64,000 nt of DNA, taken from positions 3,162,001 through 3,226,000 of the forward strand of contig CP018783.1 in the NCBI GenBank assembly GCA_002025645.1, read 5' to 3'. The notes below the pieces were generated by a model, which had not been told where the DNA came from, ran no database searches, and saw only the letters and a program-made list of their open reading frames with translations. Positions 30,801-39,714 of this stretch are shown here, piece by piece. The stretch comes from Curtobacterium pusillum. Its GTDB lineage: Bacteria; Actinomycetota; Actinomycetes; Actinomycetales; Microbacteriaceae. The number at the start of each line of letters is the position of its first letter. Within the stretch, counting starts at the first letter, position 1. The position numbers were made by a program, and so were the translations under genes.

Positions 30801-31601
30801 ATGGACCGCAACCTCACCATCAGCAACACCCCCATCACGACCTGCACGCAGGCGACGCACCACATCCACAGCGTCGAGGAGCTGCAGCAGCTGCGCATCG
30901 CCCTCCGCCGAGCCGGCCGCCGAGGCCGGCAGGAGTTCACCTGCCCGATGATCCGTGCCTGGCGCCGCCAGTTCGTCGACACCTACGCGGTGGACGCCAC
31001 GTTCACCCCGACCGATGCGTCGCAGTCGGACAAGACGGAGCTGCACCGCAGCCGCGTGCTGGAGGCCGACATCCAGGTCAGCAACGTCCTGGTGCGCTGG
31101 CACTGCGACGGATGGCCCGTCGCCACGCCCCGCACCGTGGGGGAGACCAACCTGGACGGAGATGCGCTGCAGCCGGCCCCGACGCCCGCGCCGAACGACC
31201 CGAACTGCTTCGGGTACGCGCACCGTGTCCCCGCCGCGATGCTCCCGCCCACCCGCAAGTACGACCACCTCGAGGGTGCCCAGCGGCGCTCCACGCGGAA
31301 CCTCATCGAGCAGCAGAACGCCGACCAGCAGAGCGTTGACCACTGGGCCACGGACGGGTCTACGCCGCGTCAGTGGAGCTACCTGCCGGGTGTCAGCCAG
31401 CGCGTCCAGCTCGACGCGACCCCGTCGCACGCTGCGGACAACCCGACCGGCTCCCGCGAGTCGAACTACAAGCCCGGCTGGTACGACCAGCGACCGGCGA
31501 CGGCGTTCCGACACGCGCCCTGGGTCATCGAGCTGATCATCATGAAGCGCGACGCGTCCGAGTCTGAGCCGAGCCTCCTCGACCCTGACCTCCTCGACTG
31601 A
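30801..31601 (+). CDS. Orphan 266-residue protein
   Basis: A soluble protein that starts MDRNLTISNTPITTCTQATH after a GAAGGA ribosome site. It has a basic segment (LRIALRRAGRRGRQEFTCPMIRAWRRQF), a long Pro/Asn-rich middle (PAPTPAPNDPNCFGYAHRVP) and an end RHAPWVIELIIMKRD followed by an acidic tail. No catalytic motif, membrane segment or known family is recognised. A strong terminator follows at 31670. It is divergent from the seven-gene operon. Confidence 0.7.
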   Translation: MDRNLTISNTPITTCTQATHHIHSVEELQQLRIALRRAGRRGRQEFTCPMIRAWRRQFVDTYAVDATFTPTDASQSDKTELHRSRVLEADIQVSNVLVRWHCDGWPVATPRTVGETNLDGDALQPAPTPAPNDPNCFGYAHRVPAAMLPPTRKYDHLEGAQRRSTRNLIEQQNADQQSVDHWATDGSTPRQWSYLPGVSQRVQLDATPSHAADNPTGSRESNYKPGWYDQRPATAFRHAPWVIELIIMKRDASESEPSLLDPDLLD

Positions 31602-31669
31602 GCCTGTCGCCAGCGACGACCGCCTGCGGTAACGGTGTGGCCGCTGTCGGCCAGCCGCGCCGGGCCGTC

Positions 31670-31702
31670 GAAGCGCCGCTCACCATTGGTGAGCGGCGCT
31701 TC
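31670..31702 (+). terminator. Perfect 15-bp terminator hairpin
   Basis: GAAGCGCCGCTCACC-ATT-GGTGAGCGGCGCTTC: a perfect 15-bp stem with a 3-nt loop, 68 bp after the orphan gene. No T-tract follows. Confidence 0.8.
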
Positions 31703-31822
31703 GTCATGCCGGCGAAGCGTTACGGCCCGGTCCTGGTTCCTCCAGCTGAGAGTGCAAGATTGAAAGGAGGAGACGTCTGCTCTTGTGGTGATCCTCCAGC
31801 TGCTGCACCGACCTCGGTTCCA

Positions 31823-32194
31823 ATGGCGGTGAGATCGACCAGAGATCGCCAGCTTGCGACGTCCCGCGTCGAGCGCACTCAGTTGAAGGATCCACCCGCG
31901 GCCGGCAGGTCGCTGCCCATCACCCTGACGCAGCATCTCGCTGACATGCTGTGGCTCACCGGCACCACGAGCCCCCGGATCCTCCGGGAGCAGCGAGACC
32001 GCTTCGAGAGCGACCCCGCCCTACCTGACCCAAACGACCCGATCTTCGCCCAGTCGTCTATGCGCTGGTGCCGCACCGCCGCCGACGCGGTCCTCCTCCT
32101 CGCCTACGAGCAAGCCGCAGGTCATACCGCGACCATGCTCTGGGATCTCGACCAAGACGAGCGCGTCGTCCTCAGCACCCGCGTCCACGAGTAA
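31823..32194 (+). CDS. Small hypothetical protein
   Basis: About 123 residues with a coding-like second half (LPITLTQHLADMLWLTGTTSPRILREQRDRF, SMRWCRTAADAVLLLAYEQAAGHTATMLWDLD). The start is uncertain. ATG 31823 lacks a ribosome site, while a very strong AAAGGAGGAGA at 31763-31773 lies too far upstream for it. In-frame alternatives upstream read through low-complexity sequence. No family is recognised. Confidence 0.5.
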   Translation: MAVRSTRDRQLATSRVERTQLKDPPAAGRSLPITLTQHLADMLWLTGTTSPRILREQRDRFESDPALPDPNDPIFAQSSMRWCRTAADAVLLLAYEQAAGHTATMLWDLDQDERVVLSTRVHE

Positions 32195-32385
32195 CCGCCA
32201 ACGACGGACCGGGAAAGGCTGCGCCTCGAACCGTCCCACGCTCGATGAACCCGATTGCCGGTGTGGGCGCGCTGGACCCTGTGCATGCGGCCACTGTCCG
32301 GTTGACCGAATGAGAGTTATCGGCGGAATTGCAGAAGGGGCGCGCACGCCAGCGACGCCAGGGTCGTAGGTGTGAGAATCAACTC

Positions 32386-33213
32386 GTGCCTGACCGTCGC
32401 CTACCCGATCTCATGCCGGCGCAGGTCATCGCGCTTGGAGATGCACTGCTCGCCAACGCGGACAGGCTCCTGAGTAGTTCCATCACGCTTCTCGACGGCG
32501 GCGACGTAGGGCTGGCTAGGTCCATGGCGATTCTCGCAATTGAAGAGTCTGGCAAGGCCATCGCTCTCCACGAGCGCCGACTTCAGATGGTGTGGGAGCC
32601 CGAAGGTGCTCAGTTTCGATGCGAGTGGCTGGATGCACTGTGGGCGAGTCACACGAAGAAGCTCGATCAGGTGCATCAGTTCCTCGAGGAGGAGAGGTAC
32701 TGGTTTGGCGAAGAGCCATCAGAGCCGGCGCGCAACCTGGCGCTCCTGGGAACCCTGCGCGCATGGTCAAAGCGCCACGACAAGCAGAAGCAGCGTGGCT
32801 TCTACGTCGACCTCGACCGTATCGGCAATCCGTTGTCTCCTGCGGACGTGCGGGACGAAGAACACCTCCGCGACCTGATCTCATACGTGCACCAGATCGG
32901 ATGGCAGCTTCGACTCGGCGAACACATTGAAGGGAAGGCGCAGGCCGAGCGAGAGCGGGCCGTACCGCCCGCCGATCCGTCGGAGCTTGACTGGTTGGCA
33001 CTGCCAGGCCTTGACGACCAGATGGTTGCGAAAATACGCGCATCACTCCTGGCGGGCAAAGCCGGCGGGGCGCTCCCGAATCGAGCGTACAGCTTCATTT
33101 CGGATCCCGAGGCGGACCCCTTCCGCAATGTTGGACGTGCAGGTTACGAGGCAGAAAGCCGCGAGCTGCAGCGTATCGCGCGCGAGATCGGCCAGGAGCC
33201 CCTCGCGGACTGA
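32386..33213 (+). CDS. AbiV-type abortive infection protein (HEPN-like)
   Basis: A 275-residue all-helical protein. The N-terminal pattern ALGDALLANADRLLSSSITLLDGGDVGLARSMAILAIEESGKAIAL is the AbiV/HEPN hallmark. It is followed by SHTKKLDQVHQF and KQRGFYVDLDRIGNPLSPADV, which also match AbiV. AbiV of lactococcal phage defence stops translation after infection when bound to a phage protein. GTG 32386 and ATG 32413 are both possible starts. It converges on the nuclease-repeat gene downstream, which strengthens the defence context. Confidence 0.78.
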   Translation: MPDRRLPDLMPAQVIALGDALLANADRLLSSSITLLDGGDVGLARSMAILAIEESGKAIALHERRLQMVWEPEGAQFRCEWLDALWASHTKKLDQVHQFLEEERYWFGEEPSEPARNLALLGTLRAWSKRHDKQKQRGFYVDLDRIGNPLSPADVRDEEHLRDLISYVHQIGWQLRLGEHIEGKAQAERERAVPPADPSELDWLALPGLDDQMVAKIRASLLAGKAGGALPNRAYSFISDPEADPFRNVGRAGYEAESRELQRIAREIGQEPLAD

Positions 33214-33298
33214 ACGGACTTAGCAACCACTGGCGAGCCAGTAGTCCAGTGCCTTCTGCGGCTGAAACTCCGTCTGCATCATCGAGCTTTGTCGGCGC

Positions 33299-36200
33299 CT
33301 ATGGCGAAGGCGTCGGTTCTACATCTTCCGCAGCGGTCGTGGTGCGCTGAATCTGCGACCGGACGCTGCTTCGAGCGTCCGTCGCGAGGATCGCGCGCAC
33401 CTCCTCCGAGGGCGAGGCGCCGTGGCGCGCGAGCGCCTGCGCCAACGAACGGCGCACGCGGGGGTCGCTGTCGTTCGCCAGTCGTTTGCCTACTGCAGCA
33501 GGTTCCCCAGTCTGGGCCCACTGATCAGCGGCCAGTGCACGAGCGAGCCAGCCGCGTTGCGCAGCGAGAACAGCGATGTCGGCGGGATTACCCGTGGTAC
33601 CGAGTGCTTGTAGGCCCGCAACGAGCCAGCGGTCGCCGCTATCGCTCACGCCAAGCAGGCTCAGCGCCCAATCTCGCACTTGCTGCACTTGGTCGGGATT
33701 CGTTGCGAGAGTCGCCGCGAGGTAGAGCGCCTCCGGGCGGCTGTCCGAACGTCCGGCGAAGCGGACAGCGCTGAACGGGTGGCGAAACTGGTCCTGCATG
33801 AGGTCATGGTCGGAAGAACTTGGCGTCTGCGCGAGTCCGAACGCAGTGTCGAAGTAGGCGGTCCGGTCCTCGATGGGGAGCAGGTCGACAAGGCCTGCAG
33901 CGGCTCGAAGGTAGTCGCCGCGGTCGGTGGACCCGGTGTGCGTGTCGTCGCCGTGCTCAATGAGGGCGTCAAGGGCGGCTTTGATGTCGTCGAGACTGAG
34001 GCCTCGGATGAGGACCGCGTCCTGTGGTGCGCGGTTCCCCACCGTGAAGACGCCTTCGGTGTGCTCAAGCGGTGCGATGAGGCGGGCAAGAGCGTCCTTT
34101 GCGTCGCTCTCGTCGACGTTGCCGGAGTCCCGCTCGGCCAGTGCGGTGCGTGCCCAGTCGCTCCCGCCCTGTGCACTGGAACGGAGGAGAGAATCCGAGA
34201 ACTCCGGGTAACGGTCGAGGGTGCTGACCGAGATGCCGTTCCGCGCGTCGTCGGCGTTGACGAGGACAGGGACGAGGTGTTCGATGGCGCGTTGCGCAAG
34301 CGACGGGTGCGCGACTGCGATGCGCGCGACCGCGATCGCTTCGTTCTTAACATGCCACCGAGACCGTCCCGGTTCCAACTCAGGGAGGCGCCGGAAGTGC
34401 TCGAGGATCGCCTCGGCGGCTGCCGCGTCGAACCGGTCACCGAGCGCCGCGGCGGCCGCAGTGGCACCGCCGTACCGGGAAGTGCGGAAGCCCAGCATGT
34501 CGATTTGCCCGGCTTCTCCTCCGTGCAGTTCGCGGATGATGCGCTCCGCGACGAATGGCACCTGCTCGTCCGGCAGCAGGTCCGCTTCCGCCGCGAGGAA
34601 ACGGAAGGCGGTGCCGACGGTCCAGTAGTTTGGAGCGTCGAGTTCGTCGAGAATGTCAATGAACTCGTCAAGCTCGTCACCGATCATCTCTTCACCGTGG
34701 CTGTCACCGCCGATGGCATAGTGGTGTGCTGCCCGAGACAGCTCACCCGCCGCCGCGAGTGCGCCGGCAAGAACTCGGCGTGAGCGTTCCTCAGTGGCCC
34801 AATCCCCGCTTGCGGCCGCACTCCTGAGAGCTCGACCGGCGGCGGTGGCAGCTTGCTGAAGGCGTGCCGCTTGCAGCCCTTCCAGTGCAGACTCGTACGC
34901 ACTGTCGTCCTGAACGAGAATGCGTCGTGTCGGACCCATCTTGCGCAGCGCGGTCGCCCACGGCAGCAGCTCATCGGCGTGGAACGGCTTCCACCGCAGC
35001 CGAAATGCACGTCTGCTCTGCACCCAAGCCGCCGCATCGGACCAATGCTTGCCGAGAGTCGCCTGCCCGACGCTGTCATCCCACTCCTCGTCGGCGGCCT
35101 CGAAGTCCTGTCGAATTGCCGCCCACCTCGCCCAACGAGCCAAGACGAGACCAGATTCGGGGTACCCGAACTTCGACCTCCGTGCGTTGCGGCGCAAATC
35201 CTCCCAGTCGCCGCTAGCGTCCGCGAGAAGGAGCCGCAGCCGGATCCCGAGAAGCGAGGTGCTGTCGATGTTCGCCAGCACACTCTGGAACGTCGGACTG
35301 GAAGCTCGCAACCATTCGGTGTCGTGTTCGGCGAGCGCCACCTCGCCGGCAAGCACGCACAGGCGCGCCTGGTCTTCGGCGGCTCCGATCCGAAGCTCCT
35401 CCGCCGGTCGGCGAACTCCGGTGAGGTCATCCGCGATCGCCGCGGCCAACGCCGCCACTCGCGACAATTCCGCCGCCGCCGCGGTGCCCACTTCCGCGCT
35501 GTGTTCTTCAAGTCGCCGACGCACTGTGGAAGCGGCGATTGGGCGGCCTTCTTCGAGGGCGTCCCAGACATCATCGAGCGCGGTCCGCACTGCGGCAAGT
35601 CCCTGCCCAGCCGCTTGCTGCAGTTTGGCGCGCTCCGGTTCATGGAGCGCCGCGAACGGCGCAAACCCGCCGTCGCGGAGCAGCTGCTGCCCGCGCTCGA
35701 AGACGGGCAGGGCAGCACCGGGATCCGTTCTCGCGGTTTCAGATGCCTCCGTGAACAAATCTCCAGCGCCGGTGACAGCTTCCGGTGTGCGACCGAGCGC
35801 GTCGCGGACTGCTGCTGCTTCGGGAGACGGGGCGACCAGTCCGGCGAGCCGGAAGTCGCCGCACAGCTTCGTTGCTGCGGCGCCACCGAAGTAGCGCAAG
35901 ACGATCCCCGGCTGATCGCGCAACTTCTCGGTGAGCTCCTCCGCTCCCCACAGCTCGAACGTCTTCGGCTCGAACCGTGAGGTGATCTTCGTTAGAGCGT
36001 CGTCGATCCTGGTGTCACGCGTGGAAGCGCTAGTCGCGACGACGAACCGCGCAACCTCGTACGGTCGCGTCGTGGAGTTAAACTTCTCAACCGCGGCGTG
36101 GAGGTCCGAGACGCTGAACGCCTGCTGACGCTTGCACTGTATTGCGACGTGCGAACCGTCTACTTCGCGTCCGAGAACGTCAAGGCCAAACTGGGCCTGC

Positions 36201-36409
36201 CCTGGCCGTCCGTAGAGACGGACGAAGCCCCGCAGTGCTTCAACGTCGCGCAGAATCGTCGCCAGGAGACTCTCGAAGTCCTCCCAAGGCATGGAGGAGA
36301 ACGGCAGTGTCGTCATGCTGTTCAGCGCGAGCGGTTCCGTCGGCTGGCTCGGCGACGAGCGCATCGGATCATCTTCGTCGAGTTCGCGCCACTCGTCGTC
36401 CGTGTGCAC
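33299..36409 (-). CDS. Mrr-like nuclease fused to helical repeats, putative defence protein
   Basis: A 1036-residue protein. Residues ~35-190 form a PD-(D/E)XK domain: FESLL with Glu46, GLDVLG with Asp77, and AIQCKRQ with Gln91 and Lys93, the Mrr-type order. A variable region follows. The remaining ~800 residues are helical repeats of TPR and HEAT type (ALRSAAASGDWATEERSRRVLAGALAAAGELSRAAHHY, DPRVRRSLAQALARHGASP). No Walker A or B motif is present, so it is not a STAND NTPase. It probably cuts DNA when the repeats sense a trigger; this is inference. Confidence 0.75.
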   Translation of the reverse strand: MHTDDEWRELDEDDPMRSSPSQPTEPLALNSMTTLPFSSMPWEDFESLLATILRDVEALRGFVRLYGRPGQAQFGLDVLGREVDGSHVAIQCKRQQAFSVSDLHAAVEKFNSTTRPYEVARFVVATSASTRDTRIDDALTKITSRFEPKTFELWGAEELTEKLRDQPGIVLRYFGGAAATKLCGDFRLAGLVAPSPEAAAVRDALGRTPEAVTGAGDLFTEASETARTDPGAALPVFERGQQLLRDGGFAPFAALHEPERAKLQQAAGQGLAAVRTALDDVWDALEEGRPIAASTVRRRLEEHSAEVGTAAAAELSRVAALAAAIADDLTGVRRPAEELRIGAAEDQARLCVLAGEVALAEHDTEWLRASSPTFQSVLANIDSTSLLGIRLRLLLADASGDWEDLRRNARRSKFGYPESGLVLARWARWAAIRQDFEAADEEWDDSVGQATLGKHWSDAAAWVQSRRAFRLRWKPFHADELLPWATALRKMGPTRRILVQDDSAYESALEGLQAARLQQAATAAGRALRSAAASGDWATEERSRRVLAGALAAAGELSRAAHHYAIGGDSHGEEMIGDELDEFIDILDELDAPNYWTVGTAFRFLAAEADLLPDEQVPFVAERIIRELHGGEAGQIDMLGFRTSRYGGATAAAAALGDRFDAAAAEAILEHFRRLPELEPGRSRWHVKNEAIAVARIAVAHPSLAQRAIEHLVPVLVNADDARNGISVSTLDRYPEFSDSLLRSSAQGGSDWARTALAERDSGNVDESDAKDALARLIAPLEHTEGVFTVGNRAPQDAVLIRGLSLDDIKAALDALIEHGDDTHTGSTDRGDYLRAAAGLVDLLPIEDRTAYFDTAFGLAQTPSSSDHDLMQDQFRHPFSAVRFAGRSDSRPEALYLAATLATNPDQVQQVRDWALSLLGVSDSGDRWLVAGLQALGTTGNPADIAVLAAQRGWLARALAADQWAQTGEPAAVGKRLANDSDPRVRRSLAQALARHGASPSEEVRAILATDARSSVRSQIQRTTTAAEDVEPTPSP

Positions 36410-37022
36410 CGCGGTAGCTCCTCATCCAGGGAATGCCCGTGAGGGAACGCACGAGCGTACGTCTGAGGGTATCGGCCGCCGTCCGCCGACCGGTCATGCG
36501 TTCCGCGCCAATCTGCGCGCCATGGAACCTGCAGGCGTAGGAGGACTCGTAGCCTGCACGTGGTGAGGGTCGCGCGCTAGCTCGGCGCATGCAGAGTGAG
36601 GCGGACGTCGGGCAGCGACTTTGGTCCGCCGTCGCGTCCTTGGAACAGAATCCCGAAACCCGTGGAACGCCCGTCGTTACTCGGATCCGCGATCCGCGCC
36701 ACCACTAGCCTGCGCGAATAAGCCGAACACCTCGCCGGCCGGCCGACCCGCCAGCCGGCCAGGAAGCGATCACCCAACCGGAGCGGCGACATCGTGGCTC
36801 GCGGAGGTGATTCCGGTCGGGTGCGCGTCACCAGCATCCCTCAGGTGGCATTCGCGGCCTCAACGAATGAGCCGACCGAACCTGCAGCAGTCTCGAACGT
36901 GCGATCGATCATTCACTGCGTGGCCGATGCGGCCAGCCCCGATGCGCGCCGGACATGCGGGGAGTCCGTGCTGCTCGAAGGTGCTGGACTGCCGTCTCAC
37001 AGCGGTGTGCAACCATCGACGA
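36410..37022. other. 613-bp stretch without a convincing gene
   Basis: The open frames here have poor coding character. A minus-strand frame of 86 codons at 36577-36837 ends in GFGILFQGRDGGPKSLPDVRLTLHAPS but lacks a ribosome site. A GC-rich cluster of GCCGGCC repeats lies near 36734-36763. It is the right border of the accessory island. Confidence 0.5.
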
Positions 37023-37685
37023 GTGAAATTCCTTCTCCTCGGAGCGACCGGTTCGACAGGTGCCATCGTGGCAGATCAGGTAGCCGGGCGTGGGCACGAA
37101 CTCCGGGTCCTCGTCCGTGACCGATCGCGGCTCGTCGGCTCTTCCGAAGTTGACGTCGTGGAAGGGGATGCGCGGTCGAGCGGTGCGGTTGCCGAAGCGA
37201 TGCAGGGCACGGACGCGGTGATCAGCGCCCTCGGCATGGGACTTCAGACGACGCCGAACGGGTTGATGGTCGATGCAACCGCGGCGCTGATCGAGGCGTC
37301 CGCGCAGACCGGAGTCCCGCGGCTGGTGATGATGTCGTCGTGGGGCGTCGGGGACACTCTGCGACGGTCCTCGATCCCCGTGCGCTTGACCTACTGGGCA
37401 GGGCGACGCGTCCATGGCGAGAAGGCAGTGGCCGAGATGTCACTGCGTGCGTCGACGCTCGACTGGACCCTCGTTTACCCGGTGGCGCTCACGAACGGTC
37501 GGCCGTCGGGGCGGGTTCGTGCCCGGGACCTCGACGACGTCGACCGGATGCGGGGAATGCCGCGGATCAGCCGAGCGGATGTTGCTGCGTTCCTGGTCGC
37601 GACTGCTGAGTCCGGTGCGTGGTCGCGACGGACCGTGGTGGTGGACGCGCAGCGACGTCGGGCAACGGAGGGTCGGCTCGGCTGA
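37023..37685 (+). CDS. NAD(P)-binding atypical SDR (NmrA/HSCARG-like) oxidoreductase
   Basis: A 220-residue Rossmann protein with the dinucleotide motif LLLGATGSTGAIVADQVAGRGHEL and DAVISALGMG. It ends with TLVYPVALTNGRPSGRV and RISRADVAAFLV, the usual order of the NAD(P)H-binding SDR subgroup (biliverdin reductase B or YwnB-like). GTG 37023 is the start that directly precedes the motif. The substrate is unknown. It converges on the ABC transporter operon. Confidence 0.88.
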   Translation: MKFLLLGATGSTGAIVADQVAGRGHELRVLVRDRSRLVGSSEVDVVEGDARSSGAVAEAMQGTDAVISALGMGLQTTPNGLMVDATAALIEASAQTGVPRLVMMSSWGVGDTLRRSSIPVRLTYWAGRRVHGEKAVAEMSLRASTLDWTLVYPVALTNGRPSGRVRARDLDDVDRMRGMPRISRADVAAFLVATAESGAWSRRTVVVDAQRRRATEGRLG

Positions 37686-37718
37686 GGAGCGTGGCGCCGC
37701 CCAAGCCACGCTCCTCAG
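37682..37718. terminator. Bidirectional terminator
   Basis: CTGAGGAGCGTGGC and its perfect 14-bp complement flank a 9-nt loop, exactly between the convergent SDR and ABC ATPase genes. Confidence 0.82.
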
Positions 37719-37720
37719 GG

Positions 37721-38524
37721 TCATGCGTTGTCGAGCTGGTACTGGGCGACTTCAGCCTCGAGCTCGGCCATCGCCTCACCGCCGGCCATCAGGTCGGTGA
37801 TCTGCTCCCGGGTGCGCTCGCCCTTGCTGAACGAGTCGGCGAGGGCTCCGTGGATGAGCACGGCGAAGTCGTCGCCGACGGTCATGGCGTGCAGCACGTT
37901 GTGGGTGACGAAGATCACCGCGATGCCGCGCTGCCGAGCCTGCATGATGATGCGGAGGACGTGGGTGGCCTCCTTCACGCCGAGCGCCGCCGTCGGCTCG
38001 TCGAGGATGAGCACCTTCGCTCCGAAGTACACCGCGCGAGCGATCGCGAGTGACTGACGCTCGCCACCCGACAGGCTGCCGACGAGCTTGTTGCCGTCGG
38101 TCACGCGGGTGATCCCGAGGGACCTGACCTCGCGGACGGCGATCTCACCGGCGGTCTTCTTGTCGAACCACTTGACCGGTCCGAACCCCTTGGTGGGTTC
38201 CACCCCGACGAAGAACGACCGGGCAACACTCATCAGCGGGAACGTGCCGCCGAACTGGTGGACCGTGGAGATGCCGTGCGCACTGGCGTCGCGGGGTGTG
38301 TTCAGGGTGACGTCCTCACCGTTGATCTGGATGGACCCGGCCGTCGGAGTGTGGAAACCGGAGAGCACCTTGATCAGCGTCGACTTCCCGGCACCGTTGT
38401 CGCCGAGGAGGCAGAGCACCTTGCCTGGACGGATGTCGAGCGAGATGTCGGTCAGCGCGTTCGTGCCGGCGAACGCCTTGGACACGTTGCTGAGTCGCAT
38501 GAGTGGAGCCTGCGTGATGGTCAT
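37721..38524 (-). CDS. Sugar ABC transporter ATP-binding protein (single-domain, FrcA-type)
   Basis: A 267-residue ATPase with Walker A GDNGAGKST, Q-loop, signature SLSGGERQSLAIARAV, Walker B VLILDEPTA and the switch His in VTHN. It has one ATPase domain, unlike the double-domain RbsA/XylG type, and so resembles FrcA of fructose uptake. It energises the permease encoded 6 bp upstream. The sugar is not known. Confidence 0.92.
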   Translation of the reverse strand: MTITQAPLMRLSNVSKAFAGTNALTDISLDIRPGKVLCLLGDNGAGKSTLIKVLSGFHTPTAGSIQINGEDVTLNTPRDASAHGISTVHQFGGTFPLMSVARSFFVGVEPTKGFGPVKWFDKKTAGEIAVREVRSLGITRVTDGNKLVGSLSGGERQSLAIARAVYFGAKVLILDEPTAALGVKEATHVLRIIMQARQRGIAVIFVTHNVLHAMTVGDDFAVLIHGALADSFSKGERTREQITDLMAGGEAMAELEAEVAQYQLDNA

Positions 38525-38530
38525 GTCGGT

Positions 38531-39613
38531 TCAGCCCTTCTTCAACTTGCTGATCGCTTTGGCGCCGGAGGACAGCGCGAGCTTGCGGAACGTGTTGTTC
38601 ATGAGGACGGCGGCGAGGAGCAGGATGCCGAGGATGAGCGACGCCCAGTCCGAGTTCCAGCCGGTGTAGTAGATGCCCTGGTTGACGATGGCGAAGGTGA
38701 GCGTGCCGAGGATGACACCGACGACGGAACCGTAGCCACCGGTGAGGAGGACGCCGCCGATGACGACCGCGATGATCGAGTTGAAGACGAACGATTGACC
38801 GTTGGAGACCTGCGCGCCGTTGTAGAGGATCGTCTGGATCACGCCGACGAACGCGGCGCCGAAGCCGGAAGCCATGAACAGGCCGATCTTGGTCCGCGCG
38901 ACCGGGATGCCGGTGGCGCGGGCGGATTCGGAGTCTCCGCCGATGGCGAAGATCCAGTTGCCGTACTTCGTCATCTGCAGGATCCACGCGACGATGGCCG
39001 CCACCACGATGAACCAGACGATCGCGACCTCGAACTGCCCGGCGATGAGCTGGCCGAACAGGTTCTTCGTGAGCGCGTCGGGGGCGATGTTGACGCTCGT
39101 CGTGCCGGTGATGACGCGCGAGAGTCCCAGCGTCAGGCCGACGAGGCCGAAGTTCGACGCGAGGGTCACGACGAACGACGGCACCTTGGTCCGAGACACG
39201 ACCAAGCCGTTGATGAGCCCGGTGCCGACGCCCACGGCGAGAGCACAGAGGATGCCGAGGATGAGCGGACCACCCCAGTACCCCGAGACGATCGCGAGGG
39301 TCATCGAGGACGCTGCGAGCACTGAACCGACCGAGAGGTCGAGTTCACCGGCGATCATCAGCAGCGAGACCGGGATGGCGATGATACCGAGTTCCGCCGC
39401 GACGTTCAGCCACGACGCCGTGCCGCCGACGGACAGGAACTGCGTTCCGCCGAAGATCGCGAAGAAGATGAAGACCCCGACGGTGCCGATGAGTGCGCCG
39501 GTCTCGGATCGACGGGCGAAGTCGCCGATGGACCGGCGTTCGCGGACAGGGTTGGGAGCTGGGCTGGAGGTGCGTTGCCGCGTTGCGGGGGCGGGTGTTG
39601 CGTGAACCGTCAT
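38531..39613 (-). CDS. Sugar ABC transporter permease (FrcC/RbsC family)
   Basis: A 360-residue protein with about ten helices. ELGIIAIPVSLLMIAGELDLSVGSVLA and GGDSESARATGIPVARTKIGLFMASGFGAAFVGVIQ are hallmarks of the ribose/xylose/fructose permease family. It sits between the substrate-binding protein gene and the ATPase gene on the minus strand. The start at 39613 follows an AGCAGCGACGC leader; upstream in-frame sequence is not conserved. Confidence 0.93.
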   Translation of the reverse strand: MTVHATPAPATRQRTSSPAPNPVRERRSIGDFARRSETGALIGTVGVFIFFAIFGGTQFLSVGGTASWLNVAAELGIIAIPVSLLMIAGELDLSVGSVLAASSMTLAIVSGYWGGPLILGILCALAVGVGTGLINGLVVSRTKVPSFVVTLASNFGLVGLTLGLSRVITGTTSVNIAPDALTKNLFGQLIAGQFEVAIVWFIVVAAIVAWILQMTKYGNWIFAIGGDSESARATGIPVARTKIGLFMASGFGAAFVGVIQTILYNGAQVSNGQSFVFNSIIAVVIGGVLLTGGYGSVVGVILGTLTFAIVNQGIYYTGWNSDWASLILGILLLAAVLMNNTFRKLALSSGAKAISKLKKG

Positions 39614-39660
39614 GAGCGTCGCTGCTGCTTTCGGGAAGGGGGCGTGGGCTTTGCGGGGTT

Positions 39661-39691
39661 CGTGGGGCTCCGCGACCGGCGGAGCCCCACG
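39661..39691 (-). other. Intercistronic hairpin between binding protein and permease genes
   Basis: CGTGGGGCTCCGC and its perfect 13-bp complement with a 5-nt loop lie in the 101-bp gap between these genes. Such structures often stabilise the upstream mRNA so that the binding protein is made in excess over the permease. Confidence 0.7.
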
Positions 39692-39714
39692 GATCGAGCG
39701 GAGGGGCATCCGAG

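Noticed and set aside
33299..36409. STAND/Avs-type NTPase in the large island protein
   Set aside because: No Walker A (GxxxxGKS/T) or Walker B motif is present between the nuclease domain and the repeats.
36577..36837. 86-codon minus-strand frame at the right island border
   Set aside because: It has no ribosome site and no recognised family. The C-terminal half looks mildly coding but evidence is too weak.
24962..37022. Mobile element machinery (transposase, integrase, phage structural genes) around the accessory island
   Set aside because: No DDE, tyrosine or serine recombinase motif and no terminal inverted repeats or tRNA attachment site were found within the window.
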